The position numbers were made by a program, and so were the translations under genes. Positions 9,126 through 17,769 of a stretch of DNA of 64,000 nucleotides are shown here, in pieces (the stretch's first letter is position 1; each line of letters begins with the position of its first letter). The stretch covers positions 1,488,001-1,552,000 of the forward strand of contig NC_014010.1 of NCBI RefSeq assembly GCF_000024465.1, in the 5' to 3' direction. The DNA comes from Candidatus Puniceispirillum marinum IMCC1322 (GTDB lineage: Bacteria > Pseudomonadota > Alphaproteobacteria > Puniceispirillales > Puniceispirillaceae). Under the pieces are notes generated by a model. The model saw only the letters and a program-made list of their open reading frames with translations. It searched no databases and was not told the origin of the DNA.

Positions 9126-9713
9126 ATGACTAGATGTGCCATTTACAGTCGTGTTTCCACTGATGAACAAACCACTGAAAACCAGTTGATGGTATTGCGA
9201 GAGATTGCAGAACGCAAGGGAATGACTGTAGTTGCAGAGTTTAATGATGAAGGAATCTCTGGTGCAAAGGGTAGAGACAAGAGAACAGGGTTTGACAACA
9301 TCATCAAAGGGGCTGTCAAAAAGGACTTCGACACTATCCTTGTTTGGAGTGTTGATAGACTTGGAAGGAGCCTCCAACACTTAGTTTCCTTCCTCGATGA
9401 AATCCATTCGGTTGGATGTGACTTGTATATCCACCAGAGTGGAATCGACACCAGTTCGATTTCTGGGAAGATGATGTTTCAGATGTGTGGCGTGTTCGCA
9501 GAGTTTGAGCGAGGGATTATTAGAGAAAGAGTTTTGGCAGGACAAAAACGGGCAAAGTCACAAGGAAAACATATTGGACGGCCTTCCAACTTGAACGAAG
9601 GACTCATCCATTCAATCAAATATATGAAAGAACAGGGTGTGGGCATTCGCAAGATTGCGAAGGATTTGAGTGTTGGTGTTGGAACTGTTTACAAGGTTTT
9701 AGAGGCTGCATAG
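9126..9713 (+). CDS. Small serine recombinase (resolvase/invertase family)
   Basis: A 195-residue serine recombinase. The catalytic region begins CAIYSRVSTDEQ with the nucleophilic Ser, followed by GISGAKG and VWSVDRLGRSLQHL, and AEFERGIIRERVLAGQ leads into the long E-helix. The C-terminal helix-turn-helix starts after HIGRPS. I place the start at the ATG at 9126, eight bases after GAGG, not at the TTG one codon earlier. The length is that of resolvases and invertases, not of large phage integrases. The downstream tyrosine integrase begins directly at its stop codon, so both are co-expressed. It may resolve dimers, invert a segment or modulate integration; no res-like site was identified. Confidence 0.92.
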   Translation: MTRCAIYSRVSTDEQTTENQLMVLREIAERKGMTVVAEFNDEGISGAKGRDKRTGFDNIIKGAVKKDFDTILVWSVDRLGRSLQHLVSFLDEIHSVGCDLYIHQSGIDTSSISGKMMFQMCGVFAEFERGIIRERVLAGQKRAKSQGKHIGRPSNLNEGLIHSIKYMKEQGVGIRKIAKDLSVGVGTVYKVLEAA

Positions 9714-10952
9714 TTGGGCAAGTTTGAGATAAACCAGATTGATGTGAGGGGTGACGGTAAAGTCATCCTGTATCAACGACCCGACCATAAAGTAAAGAAA
9801 TGGCAGGCACGCATAAGTGTCGAAGGTGCGTCTGGTTATATTCGTCTCAGCACAAAACGAACTGATGTAAAGGACGCAGAGAGAGTTGCATTAGACAAAT
9901 ATTTTGAGGTTAAGAACAAAGTTGATAAGGGTGGTTCTCTTCAAGGGAAGAGTGTCAAACAAACCTACGAAGAATGGTTGGAGTATCTCCCGCTAGTCTC
10001 AATGAATAAGAGTAAGCAATACATCAGTGAAAACTCACAAAAGGTGAAAAGTGTTTGTGTTGATTACTTCAAGTCCAAACCAATTGCCGACATCACAAAC
10101 ACAGATTCACAAGAAATGATGGGGGAATACTTGCGAGACAAGAACCTTGCAAGTTCAACCATTAGAGGAACTCGTGCTGCACTCAACCTGTTTTTCAAGT
10201 TTGCGTTAGATAGAGATTACATCAAATCCATTCCAACAATCCCTGTTCCATCATTAAAGAAGAACCCTCGCCCAGAGTTCAACAAAGATGAATGGAACAA
10301 ACTCACAACCTTCCTACGCAAGTGGGTTGAAGAACCCTGTAAAGGTGAAAGGGGATTGAACGGATATGACAAGAAAAGACACAGAGAACGGTTCTACCTT
10401 CAACACTATGTTCTCATTATGGGGAACACAGGTATTCGTGTTGGTGAGATGAGGAATGTTCGTTGGGTTGATTTGGACAAAGTTGAAGTTAATGGTGGAG
10501 AACAAAGGCTCTTATTTTCTGTGGATGGTAAAACTGGAAAAAGAGATGTAATCGCAAACGCAGGCACAGAGAGATACATAAGACGAATCTATGAATATCG
10601 TAGAGATGAACTTGGTAAAACGGATGACGATTTTGACAGAACAGAGTTTATCTTTTGTCACCCAGACGGAAAGAGGATTGGAACATACAGGGGTTCATTT
10701 GAGACGCTCCTCAAGGACACGAAGTTGAGGAAAGACAAGAACGGAAACAATCGAACCCTTTATTCTCTAAGACATACCTACGCAACGATGCGTATCAACG
10801 AAGTTCCCATCTATCAGTTAGCAATCAATATGGGAACATCGGTTGAAATGATTGAGGATTACTACTCACACGCAAAAGTAAGAGATAAAGAGTTTGCGTC
10901 CAGTATGACGAAGGGAAACCAAAAGGGTTCTGCAAAGGCATTACCGTTTTGA
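9714..10952 (+). CDS. Tyrosine recombinase, island integrase
   Basis: A 412-residue phage-type integrase. The N-terminal part carries an arm-binding-like domain (about residues 1-75), then a core-binding SAM-like domain (about 85-180), then the catalytic domain: Arg242 in NTGIRVGEMRNVRW, Arg353 in LYSLRHTYAT, and the nucleophile Tyr384 in MIEDYYSHAKV. The box II position usually occupied by His is Tyr350, a common variant. The frame starts at a TTG touching the recombinase stop; no better start is available without losing conserved sequence. Its position next to the left end and the anticodon-loop core make it the likely enzyme for insertion of this island into tRNA-Arg(CCU). Confidence 0.93.
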   Translation: MGKFEINQIDVRGDGKVILYQRPDHKVKKWQARISVEGASGYIRLSTKRTDVKDAERVALDKYFEVKNKVDKGGSLQGKSVKQTYEEWLEYLPLVSMNKSKQYISENSQKVKSVCVDYFKSKPIADITNTDSQEMMGEYLRDKNLASSTIRGTRAALNLFFKFALDRDYIKSIPTIPVPSLKKNPRPEFNKDEWNKLTTFLRKWVEEPCKGERGLNGYDKKRHRERFYLQHYVLIMGNTGIRVGEMRNVRWVDLDKVEVNGGEQRLLFSVDGKTGKRDVIANAGTERYIRRIYEYRRDELGKTDDDFDRTEFIFCHPDGKRIGTYRGSFETLLKDTKLRKDKNGNNRTLYSLRHTYATMRINEVPIYQLAINMGTSVEMIEDYYSHAKVRDKEFASSMTKGNQKGSAKALPF

Positions 10953-11038
10953 TGATTTATCAAACCCTAGAAGAAGCAATCACGGTCGCAAAGAAAATGT
11001 GTGAAGATTTAGATACGGTAGTGAAGTTAGGACATTGA
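10952..11038 (+). CDS. Candidate 28-residue small protein overlapping the integrase stop
   Basis: An ATG overlaps the integrase TGA stop (TGATG) and opens a 28-codon frame beginning MIYQTLEEAITVAKK. Such overlap favours coupled translation. The peptide would be one amphipathic helix. It could be a small recombination-directionality-type protein, but it is shorter than known examples and has no recognisable domain, so it remains only a candidate. Confidence 0.3.
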   Translation: MIYQTLEEAITVAKKMCEDLDTVVKLGH

Positions 11039-11109
11039 TTTCCCCATGACTTGACAACCATCAAATGTGTTGTTTCAATAAATTAGATCTAATTATCAGG
11101 TTGAGATAC

Positions 11110-12060
11110 ATGTCCTCAAAAAAAAACACCAAAAATATTGATGATCCGACTAAAGATGTTGAACAGACATCCCATATCGAACTCAGTAGTTCTGGAGTGA
11201 CTGATGTTAGTGAGACACCTGAAAATGGTGTCAAAGAAACAGGATCTTTCTCTTTATTAAAAGTGGGTGGAATCGGATTGATTGCCACCCTTTTCTTTGC
11301 CTCTTTGTTCCTTAACCTCTCATATGTTTTGGGGACAGAAACTGAATCCTATGCACAACCGACAACTCACTGGATTCTTGTTTTTGGTCTAATTTGCATA
11401 ACCGTAATCAGTCTAGTTATTTCTTTTTGGAACTATCACATCCGTTCAGTTTACCTGAAGGATGGTCCAGCTCTGGTGCCAGAGAGGTGGGGACAAATAC
11501 TTTCGGAACTCATTGATGTTTGGAAGTTACAACACACTCAGTCTCAGTCTTCCCTTGCTCGTGTTCAAAAAGACACTGAAGAACAAACTAAAAAGTCCAA
11601 CGACTTGTTAGAAAGTTTTCTCACTTTGCAAGATGCTCTAACTCTTCGCGATGAGGAAATATCCAGATTAAAGAAAGGGTATGACTCTAAGATTTTCAAA
11701 CGGTTTTTGATGAGGTTTGTGAGAGTAGATCGATCTCTCAGAGAGATGGAGGGAGAGTTTGTCGAAGATGAACATAAAAAGAACTACAGATATTTAGTTC
11801 GTCTCATGCAAGACGCATTGGAAGAGTGTGGTGTCGAACAATTCATACCAGAAGTTGGATCTGATTATAGGGATGCTGGTCCACAAATTGCTGATGATCC
11901 AACTGTTATTGAAACAGAGGATGCAGATAAAGATTTTAAGATCGCTGATATTCAATCGGCGGGATATGTTTTGGTTGGAGAGGGAGAAACAGAGGTCGTG
12001 ATTCCATCTCGGGTCTCAATTTACCGTGTTAAGTCTCTGCTTTCTGAGGAGGACGAGTAA
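11110..12060 (+). CDS. Membrane-anchored GrpE-like nucleotide exchange factor
   Basis: A 316-residue protein if started at the ATG at 11110, which follows AGGTTGAG; the upstream in-frame ATG at 11065 lacks a ribosome site. Two hydrophobic segments (about residues 53-75 and 88-108) are followed by a coiled coil (about 140-195). The C-terminal part resembles GrpE: a helical YRYLVRLMQDALEECGVEQF stretch, then a beta-rich end with IADIQSAGYVLVGEGETEV and PSRVSIYRVK, matching the GrpE pattern of a Q-x-GY turn followed by a strand. It directly abuts an Hsp70 gene (stop TAA followed by ATG), as expected for its exchange factor. GrpE assignment is from pattern, not from a search; a membrane-tethered GrpE is unusual. 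Confidence 0.6.
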   Translation: MSSKKNTKNIDDPTKDVEQTSHIELSSSGVTDVSETPENGVKETGSFSLLKVGGIGLIATLFFASLFLNLSYVLGTETESYAQPTTHWILVFGLICITVISLVISFWNYHIRSVYLKDGPALVPERWGQILSELIDVWKLQHTQSQSSLARVQKDTEEQTKKSNDLLESFLTLQDALTLRDEEISRLKKGYDSKIFKRFLMRFVRVDRSLREMEGEFVEDEHKKNYRYLVRLMQDALEECGVEQFIPEVGSDYRDAGPQIADDPTVIETEDADKDFKIADIQSAGYVLVGEGETEVVIPSRVSIYRVKSLLSEEDE

Positions 12061-13551
12061 ATGTCAAATTATGTTGGAATAGATCTTGGAACAACCTTTT
12101 CAGCGGTTGCATATATCGATGAAAGTGGTCGTCCTTCAATACTTAATAACGATCGTGACGATAACATTACTCCATCATGCGTTGCTAAGATAAAAGGGGA
12201 AATTGTTGTAGGTGAACGAGCTCGACGGCAATGGGGAAATGACAAGAAAAACGCAGCTGCCCGGTTCAAAAGGGATATGGGTTCATCGTCTACACACAAA
12301 ATTGGGGGTAAGGAGTTTACCCCAACAGAATTGAGTGCTGCTGTTCTTAAAAAGATAAAAAGTGATGTTGAGGATAAGGTTGGTGAAATAGAAGAAGCCG
12401 TAATAACAATTCCTGCAAACTTCTCTCAAGAGGCAAGAGATGCCACGATGGAAGCAGGTCGACTTGCAGGATTAAATGTAAAATACATCATTAACGAACC
12501 AACAGCTGCTGCACTCTATTATGCATATCAGTCCGATGGAGATTTATCTGGAACATATGTGGTTTTTGACTTGGGTGGAGGGACATTCGATGTTTCTGTC
12601 ATAAAGGTTAAGGGACAAGATGTGGAGGTTGTGGCATCGAATGGACTTCACAAATTAGGTGGAGATGACTTTGACAAGGTTCTTTGGCAATTAATTTCAG
12701 AGAAATATAAAGAAGAGACAGGACAAGATCTGACTGAGGAAGACTTCCCAATCAACGATGTTGAAGAAGAGAAGAAATCACTCTCTGGCAGAAAACGGAC
12801 AACAGTTGAGATAGATAGAGATCTAATCGATGTCACTCGTCTTGAATTTGAAGAGTCTATTTCAAGTTTAATTGCACAAATCGAAATGATGTGTGAAACG
12901 ACTTTAGATGAAGCAAATGTCAGTCCGGAAGACATTTCTTCAGTGTTTTTAGCAGGAGGTAGCACAAGAATTCCGTGTGTGGTTGATTGTGCAAAGAAAG
13001 TCTTCAAACAAGATCCAGTTTCAACTGTAAATGTCGATGAGGTTGTGGCTCTTGGAGCATGCCTTTACGCCGCATATAAGAGCGATGGTGCTGGACTGTC
13101 TGAAATTCAGAAGAAATCAGTTTCTAAACTGAATGTGTCTGAGGTCACGAACGAATGTTTTGGAACAATTTCGGTTGGATTCTCCGAGTCTAAAGGAGAG
13201 GACCTGGTTAACTCAATCATCATACAAAAGGGGGAATCAATTCCCTGTTCAGTCACTAAGACTTACCACACACTTTTTGATGGTCAGTCAGCAATTGACT
13301 GCACAATCACTGAATCAAAGAGTCCTGAGACTAACCCTAGGTTTGTGAAGGTTATCCATGAACAAACATTGGACTTACCTCCAGATCGTCCTGCTGGACA
13401 AGAAGTTGAGGTGACTTATTCCTATGATGAAAACCAGACGATGCATGCAGTCTTTAAGGATGTCTCGTCTGGCAAAGAGTTAACCTGGTCTTTCTCTAAG
13501 GCGTCGGGTGAATCAACACAGTCAGAAATTGATAAATTCTTGGTGGACTAA
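12061..13551 (+). CDS. Short Hsp70/DnaK-like chaperone
   Basis: A 496-residue Hsp70. The ATPase domain is intact: GIDLGTTFSAVAY (residues 6-18), NEPTAAALYYA (145-155), FDLGGGTFDVSV (169-180), and FLAGGSTRIP (296-305). The substrate-binding part after about residue 370 is only some 125 residues, enough for the beta sandwich but without the helical lid of full DnaK (about 630 residues). It is preceded by the GrpE-like gene with no gap and followed two bases later by the TerB-domain gene. There is no DnaJ gene in the operon; the TerB protein has a C-terminal segment resembling that of membrane J-type/TerB proteins and could act as its partner. A lidless, operon-specific Hsp70 suggests a dedicated sensor or remodeller. 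Confidence 0.93.
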   Translation: MSNYVGIDLGTTFSAVAYIDESGRPSILNNDRDDNITPSCVAKIKGEIVVGERARRQWGNDKKNAAARFKRDMGSSSTHKIGGKEFTPTELSAAVLKKIKSDVEDKVGEIEEAVITIPANFSQEARDATMEAGRLAGLNVKYIINEPTAAALYYAYQSDGDLSGTYVVFDLGGGTFDVSVIKVKGQDVEVVASNGLHKLGGDDFDKVLWQLISEKYKEETGQDLTEEDFPINDVEEEKKSLSGRKRTTVEIDRDLIDVTRLEFEESISSLIAQIEMMCETTLDEANVSPEDISSVFLAGGSTRIPCVVDCAKKVFKQDPVSTVNVDEVVALGACLYAAYKSDGAGLSEIQKKSVSKLNVSEVTNECFGTISVGFSESKGEDLVNSIIIQKGESIPCSVTKTYHTLFDGQSAIDCTITESKSPETNPRFVKVIHEQTLDLPPDRPAGQEVEVTYSYDENQTMHAVFKDVSSGKELTWSFSKASGESTQSEIDKFLVD

Positions 13552-13553
13552 TC

Positions 13554-14780
13554 ATGGAATTAATTGGTGGAATTATTGGTGTCGTAATCTTCTGGGTTGG
13601 GGTTCAATTTGTCCTCAGTCTGATAGGTCATGGAGTGCGTGCAGGAGGACGGGCAGTAAAGAAAGCCGTCACTGGAAAAGAAACCTACTTTGGTCCTCCC
13701 CAATTAAAATTTGTTGATGACAAACATGAAAAAACTGGTTGGTTGATCAAGAAAATCATGTTTCGTGGCAGACTTCCAAATACAAGAGACATGAACATAT
13801 CGTTTGCGATTTCAGCATTTGATGTCACTGACGGGGAGGAAAAATACCGTCCGGTGTTGTCAATCGTTGAAGCGGCTCAAGAAGAGTCAACCATTTGCTA
13901 TTATATGTCAGATGATTTTGGGAGAGTTGGAGAAGGTTCATCATTAACAGATTGGATTCAATTAGGAGTTATAATTCCTGAACTAATCCAACCTCCTTAT
14001 TCTGGAGATCGTGAAATTCACATTGTTGTCCGAATGTTCAATACGAACGATCCAATTACAATCGTAGCCGGTGGTTCAAGTGATGACGGTGAATTGATCC
14101 TTCTTGAGACCCTACCATTTACCCATCACTTTACAGATAAGGGTTACGAAGAAGCGTCTAAAGATCGGGAAGAGTCACAGTCTATTTCACTAAAAATTGG
14201 TGTTGCAGTTGCAATGGCGGATGGATCTCTTGATGATCCTGAAGGGGAAGTTCTCAAGTCGTGGATTATAAAAGAAGTTGCATCCTTCTCAGATAGTAAA
14301 CAAAAGAGATTGAAAACAATGTTCAATAAATCTCTTAAAGAAGGGTTTGACCAAGCAAAGAAAGGATCACTTGTATTATCTGATCTTGTCGAACGGTTGG
14401 CAGAAATAGGTGACAAAAAGTCAAAGTATGACGCAATTGAACTTTGCTTGGATGTTATGGCAGCAGATGGAGTTGCAGACCCAGAAGAGATGTCAGTGAT
14501 TAGAAATGTTGCTAAGTCTCTCGGTCTCGACATGGATGAAATAGAGAAAATGAGAGAGAAGGTCACCCTTAACCTGTCAACTGAACTAACTTCAGAAGAA
14601 GGTATGGAGTCCCTAGTTGGTATCGAGTCATCTTGGACTGATGAACAAAAGAGAAAACATCTTCGAACCGAATTTCAGAAATGGAGCAACAGATTGAATT
14701 CTCTTCCAGAGGGAGAGGAACGCCAATCAGCTCAAAACATGTTGGATAATATTGCTACTTTAAGAAAGAAATATGGTTGA
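13554..14780 (+). CDS. Membrane-anchored TerB-domain protein
   Basis: A 408-residue protein with an N-terminal membrane helix (about residues 3-25), a beta-rich domain of unknown type (about 50-190), and a TerB-like helical domain (about 205-340) with two acidic repeats: AVAMADGSLDDPEGEVL (218-234) and VMAADGVADPEEMSVI (301-316). These duplicate D-G-x-x-D-x-x-E patterns are the metal-binding signature of the TerB fold. The last 45 residues (TDEQKRKHLRTEFQKW to the KKYG end) resemble the C-terminal segment of TerB proteins found with chaperone genes. It sits between the Hsp70 and the peptidase and overlaps the latter by 8 bases. TerB domains recur in membrane-associated stress and phage-conflict systems. 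Confidence 0.75.
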   Translation: MELIGGIIGVVIFWVGVQFVLSLIGHGVRAGGRAVKKAVTGKETYFGPPQLKFVDDKHEKTGWLIKKIMFRGRLPNTRDMNISFAISAFDVTDGEEKYRPVLSIVEAAQEESTICYYMSDDFGRVGEGSSLTDWIQLGVIIPELIQPPYSGDREIHIVVRMFNTNDPITIVAGGSSDDGELILLETLPFTHHFTDKGYEEASKDREESQSISLKIGVAVAMADGSLDDPEGEVLKSWIIKEVASFSDSKQKRLKTMFNKSLKEGFDQAKKGSLVLSDLVERLAEIGDKKSKYDAIELCLDVMAADGVADPEEMSVIRNVAKSLGLDMDEIEKMREKVTLNLSTELTSEEGMESLVGIESSWTDEQKRKHLRTEFQKWSNRLNSLPEGEERQSAQNMLDNIATLRKKYG

Positions 14781-15846
14781 TCTCGATCGGGCAAGAAGGA
14801 TTGCAGACTTTATCCGGATTTCTGAGGACAAACCATCTAAGTCCGTTGGTCCTCATGATCTCAAAGGTAGAGAAGATCACAAGGACACCATGTTGAGGCA
14901 CGGAGTTTTAATCTCCAAATCAGTTACACCCTCTCTTCATGATCAACTAAACTCTGTGTGTGAATCCCTGTATATCCCGAGGGAGTGTGTCACCGCATTT
15001 GTATATAATAGTCCTGAAGTCCAGGCTGATTGTTTGATCGACTCCCCAGACACTTGCGTTCTGCGGTTCACATCCGGTCTCATTAACCTTATGGACGAAA
15101 ACGAATTCAAATTCGTCGCTGGACATGAACTTGGACATTTTCTACTCGGACATGGAGCGTGTTCTCAGTATTTATCTGAAGGAACATCTGAAGACTTTAT
15201 GGTGAGAAGAGCACGAGAGTTGTCTGCGGACCGTCTTGGTTATCTTTCTATTGGAAATCAAGAAGAGTCTTTGCAGGCTATTATCAAGACCGCATCTGGA
15301 TTGAATAATCAATTCTTGAGATTTGATGTGGCAAGTTTCATGTCACAAACTAACATGATTTCCAATCCCTCTAAAGGAGAGTCTAAGAATAGCACGCATC
15401 CATCCATGCTGATTAGGTGTCGTTCCTTGTTATGGTTTGCGATGTCAGTCCACTCCATTGAGGATTTGGATCGACTGACACAAGAAACGATCCATCAAAT
15501 TGATTCGCGGGTTGTTAAAGATCTTGAGAAATTTGTCGACGGGCAGGTCAGGTTGAGAAAAACAGAATTTGAAAAAGACATATCGGTATGGAAGTCTGCA
15601 CTACTGATCTATCACTCTGGTTCATTCACGAAAGAAGTTCAACAACGACTTCAGGACATCCTAGGTGAAGAGACTTTACAAAGTATAAAGTCTTTTTTTG
15701 AACTTTATTCTAAAGAGGAATTATTGAGTGAAATTACGCAAAGGTTGGAAGAAACCCTAAAAAGATCTTCCCATGAATTTCCATCATCTGCACAAAACAT
15801 CGAAAATGCGGGTTATAAAGTCGCATATAAAATTGTCGAAGGATAA
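14773..15846 (+). CDS. M48-type zinc metallopeptidase
   Basis: A 357-residue peptidase of the M48 type. The zinc site is clear: HELGH at residues 118-122 with the third ligand Glu149 in RARELSADRLG. The region before it (CLIDSPDTCVLRFTSGLINLMDENEFKFVAGHELGH is split here as TSGLINLM and FKFVAGHELGH) matches the M48 pattern. No membrane segment is obvious, unlike HtpX, so the enzyme is probably cytosolic or bound to its membrane partner. The C-terminal 140 residues are helical and charged. Its start overlaps the TerB gene end by 8 bases, which ties it to the operon. A protease at the end of a chaperone/TerB operon looks like an effector. Confidence 0.85.
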   Translation: MVDLDRARRIADFIRISEDKPSKSVGPHDLKGREDHKDTMLRHGVLISKSVTPSLHDQLNSVCESLYIPRECVTAFVYNSPEVQADCLIDSPDTCVLRFTSGLINLMDENEFKFVAGHELGHFLLGHGACSQYLSEGTSEDFMVRRARELSADRLGYLSIGNQEESLQAIIKTASGLNNQFLRFDVASFMSQTNMISNPSKGESKNSTHPSMLIRCRSLLWFAMSVHSIEDLDRLTQETIHQIDSRVVKDLEKFVDGQVRLRKTEFEKDISVWKSALLIYHSGSFTKEVQQRLQDILGEETLQSIKSFFELYSKEELLSEITQRLEETLKRSSHEFPSSAQNIENAGYKVAYKIVEG

Positions 15847-15982
15847 GTGGGTTAATTAACCTAATACAAATCTAATTGTTCCAAAGTATGTGGTTCTGGA
15901 ACACCCAAATACGGAAAAATACCCCTATGACCAGCAACGGTTTTGAGGGATATATTTTTTAGGACTTTTGGAACAGCCGTGT
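15847..15982. terminator. Convergent intergenic region with inverted repeats
   Basis: Between the convergent peptidase and unknown genes lies the perfect palindrome GGTTAATTAACC (15850-15861) and a longer imperfect inverted repeat formed by GTTCCAAAGT near 15879 and ACTTTTGGAAC near 15964. A bidirectional transcription end is the likely role. Confidence 0.45.
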
Positions 15983-16585
15983 TCAATACTCTTTATTCAT
16001 TTTCCACTTAGAACTTATCTGCTGGTAAGGTTGGAAAGATTTTTTTTCGATGTCTTGCATCCAAAGATCAAAATCTATATCGCTTGCGAGTTCACTTAAA
16101 TCAGGCACTTTGCCTGTTCCATAAACCACCAAAGAACCACCAATGTATCGTCCGTTGTGTAAGTGCCAGTGACCCAAATGAGCAGACCAAGTTTGTGTTT
16201 CTTCCTTCCATGTGCCGTTTTTCCTCGGCACTCTGACTTTCTTGGGCAATCCATGAACAAGAGCGTGAGATCTACTGTGATCTCTCTTTTGTTGGAATGC
16301 GTATTTTTTTGCTTGTTCATCTGGCAGATGCGATAAATCGGGCAAAACCAATGGTTTTTGTGGCGGTGGTTGTTTGGTTTTATGAATGCCTTCGATGACG
16401 AATATCTTCTTATGCTGAGTAGATACAAACACTACAGAGTTAGTATTTACCTCGCCATCCTCTGTTAGGTTGAACATCCATTTATCAACAGCATTATTTT
16501 TCTCAGATGCAACAAGCAGTGGTTTCACTGATTTTTCAAATAATTCTTTTCTATCATTGTCAGGTGGTATGATTTTTATCGCCAT
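15983..16585 (-). CDS. Unknown 200-residue protein next to the C5-methyltransferase
   Basis: I do not recognise this protein. It begins MAIKIIPPDNDRKELFEK and has a Lys/Pro-rich middle and a His-rich stretch around residues 140-150 (HLGHWHLHNG). There is no signal peptide, membrane segment or known nuclease motif. It starts 20 bases after the methyltransferase stop on the same strand and is last in the modification block, the place where a restriction enzyme is often found. A nuclease role is only a positional guess. Confidence 0.7.
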   Translation of the reverse strand: MAIKIIPPDNDRKELFEKSVKPLLVASEKNNAVDKWMFNLTEDGEVNTNSVVFVSTQHKKIFVIEGIHKTKQPPPQKPLVLPDLSHLPDEQAKKYAFQQKRDHSRSHALVHGLPKKVRVPRKNGTWKEETQTWSAHLGHWHLHNGRYIGGSLVVYGTGKVPDLSELASDIDFDLWMQDIEKKSFQPYQQISSKWKMNKEY

Positions 16586-16600
16586 TTTTATTTACCCTCG

Positions 16601-16617
16601 GTTTCTCACTGGGAAAC
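16601..16617. repeat. 17-bp imperfect palindrome, copy 1
   Basis: GTTTCTCACTGGGAAAC spans the stop codon of the C5-methyltransferase. A copy with only the central base changed lies at 20367-20383, upstream of a small ribbon-helix-helix gene. It could be an operator for a dimeric regulator, or a hairpin in the mRNA. Confidence 0.5.
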
Positions 16618-17769
16618 TCGTAAAACATTCTCATATACACTCGCAGCAATAGCAGTTGTCATCAATGGTGGCACCATTCTCCCTATGCGTTCTGCTTGTT
16701 GATTGAATGTTCCAGTAAGTTTGAAATCATCTGGTAAAGCGGAAAGTCGTTTCAACTCTCTTATGGTGTATGTTCTATCTTCCTCTGGATGACAGATACC
16801 ACCTCTTCCACCTAACTGATTTCCAGACTGTGTGATTGTCGGTGCTGGTTCACCCCAAGCACATCTGTAGGTGTTGAAGTAAAAGTTTTTGAATCCCTTG
16901 TAATGTTCGTGGAGTCTAGATGGACGGGCAGGGTTCTTTGGTATTGCCCTGATGATTTCATAAGACGCCGTTTTCCTTATGGATTGCCTTATGAGTGCAA
17001 TCTCTTGTTTGTCTCGTTCATCGAGTTCCAAAGTCGATAGAGCATCACTAACTGATGGTGCGTAGGAACTTCCAATGGGAAAGAGTTTCTTTATCTCGAC
17101 CTCTTCCTTGATTCCTATCTTTTCACAAATGTCTTTACGGACACCAATGACAAACATTCTCTCTCTGCGTTGAGGAACTCCATAGTGATGCGCCTTGAGT
17201 CTCTTGAACTCAACAAAGTATCCAGCACCACGCAACCTTTTGAGTGCATCGTGAAACACAGTCGAACTCCCAATCTCTGGAACATTCTCAAGGATACATA
17301 TTTTTGGACGAGCGCAGTTTGCGAGATAGACATAATCGTGAATGAGCATCCCTATTCTGTCCTGCTCTACCTCACTATACTTTTTGTTCTTTGCGAGATG
17401 TTTCTCTCTGTCCTCTTCCCTTTTTCCAATGGCCTTTGAGAATGTTGCACAAGGTGGAGAACCATCCAGAATATCCAACTCACCCTGTTCAACTCCAAAG
17501 GAACGAAACCAACTAAGGACACCCTCTTTCTTTGAACCAGTGATTTTGCGAATATCACTGCTATCAACAATAGTGTCTGGATAGTTTTGTTTGTAGGTTT
17601 CCACTGCTTCTGGAACAAACTCGTTTGCGGCAAGAACTTTACCACCAGCAAGTTTGTATCCTGTCGAAGACCCACCACCACCAGCAAATGTGGATACAAC
17701 GGTAAACAGTTCTTTGCTGGATTGCCTGGACACATCGTCCATCGTGTATGTTGTAAATCGGTTATTCAT
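16606..17769 (-). CDS. C5-cytosine DNA methyltransferase
   Basis: A 387-residue DNA methyltransferase with the ordered motifs of the Dcm/M.HhaI family: motif I STFAGGGGSSTGYKLAGG, motif IV DGSPPCATFS with the catalytic Cys107, motif VI ENVPEI, motif VIII QRRERMFVIG, a target-recognition region, and motif X MVPPLMTTAIA near the end. The residue after the catalytic Cys is Ala in place of the commoner Gln. I chose the ATG at 17769 because it overlaps the preceding stop (ATGAATAA), a typical coupling; a start six codons earlier is possible. It is third in a minus-strand operon after the CmoA-like and MT-A70-like genes. Its target sequence cannot be read. Confidence 0.95.
   Translation of the reverse strand: MNNRFTTYTMDDVSRQSSKELFTVVSTFAGGGGSSTGYKLAGGKVLAANEFVPEAVETYKQNYPDTIVDSSDIRKITGSKKEGVLSWFRSFGVEQGELDILDGSPPCATFSKAIGKREEDREKHLAKNKKYSEVEQDRIGMLIHDYVYLANCARPKICILENVPEIGSSTVFHDALKRLRGAGYFVEFKRLKAHHYGVPQRRERMFVIGVRKDICEKIGIKEEVEIKKLFPIGSSYAPSVSDALSTLELDERDKQEIALIRQSIRKTASYEIIRAIPKNPARPSRLHEHYKGFKNFYFNTYRCAWGEPAPTITQSGNQLGGRGGICHPEEDRTYTIRELKRLSALPDDFKLTGTFNQQAERIGRMVPPLMTTAIAASVYENVLRVSQ

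Noticed and set aside
9126-9713. Serine recombinase as the integrase of the island
   Set aside because: Its size and C-terminal HTH are those of resolvases; large serine integrases have a much longer C-terminal domain, and the tRNA core fits a tyrosine enzyme.
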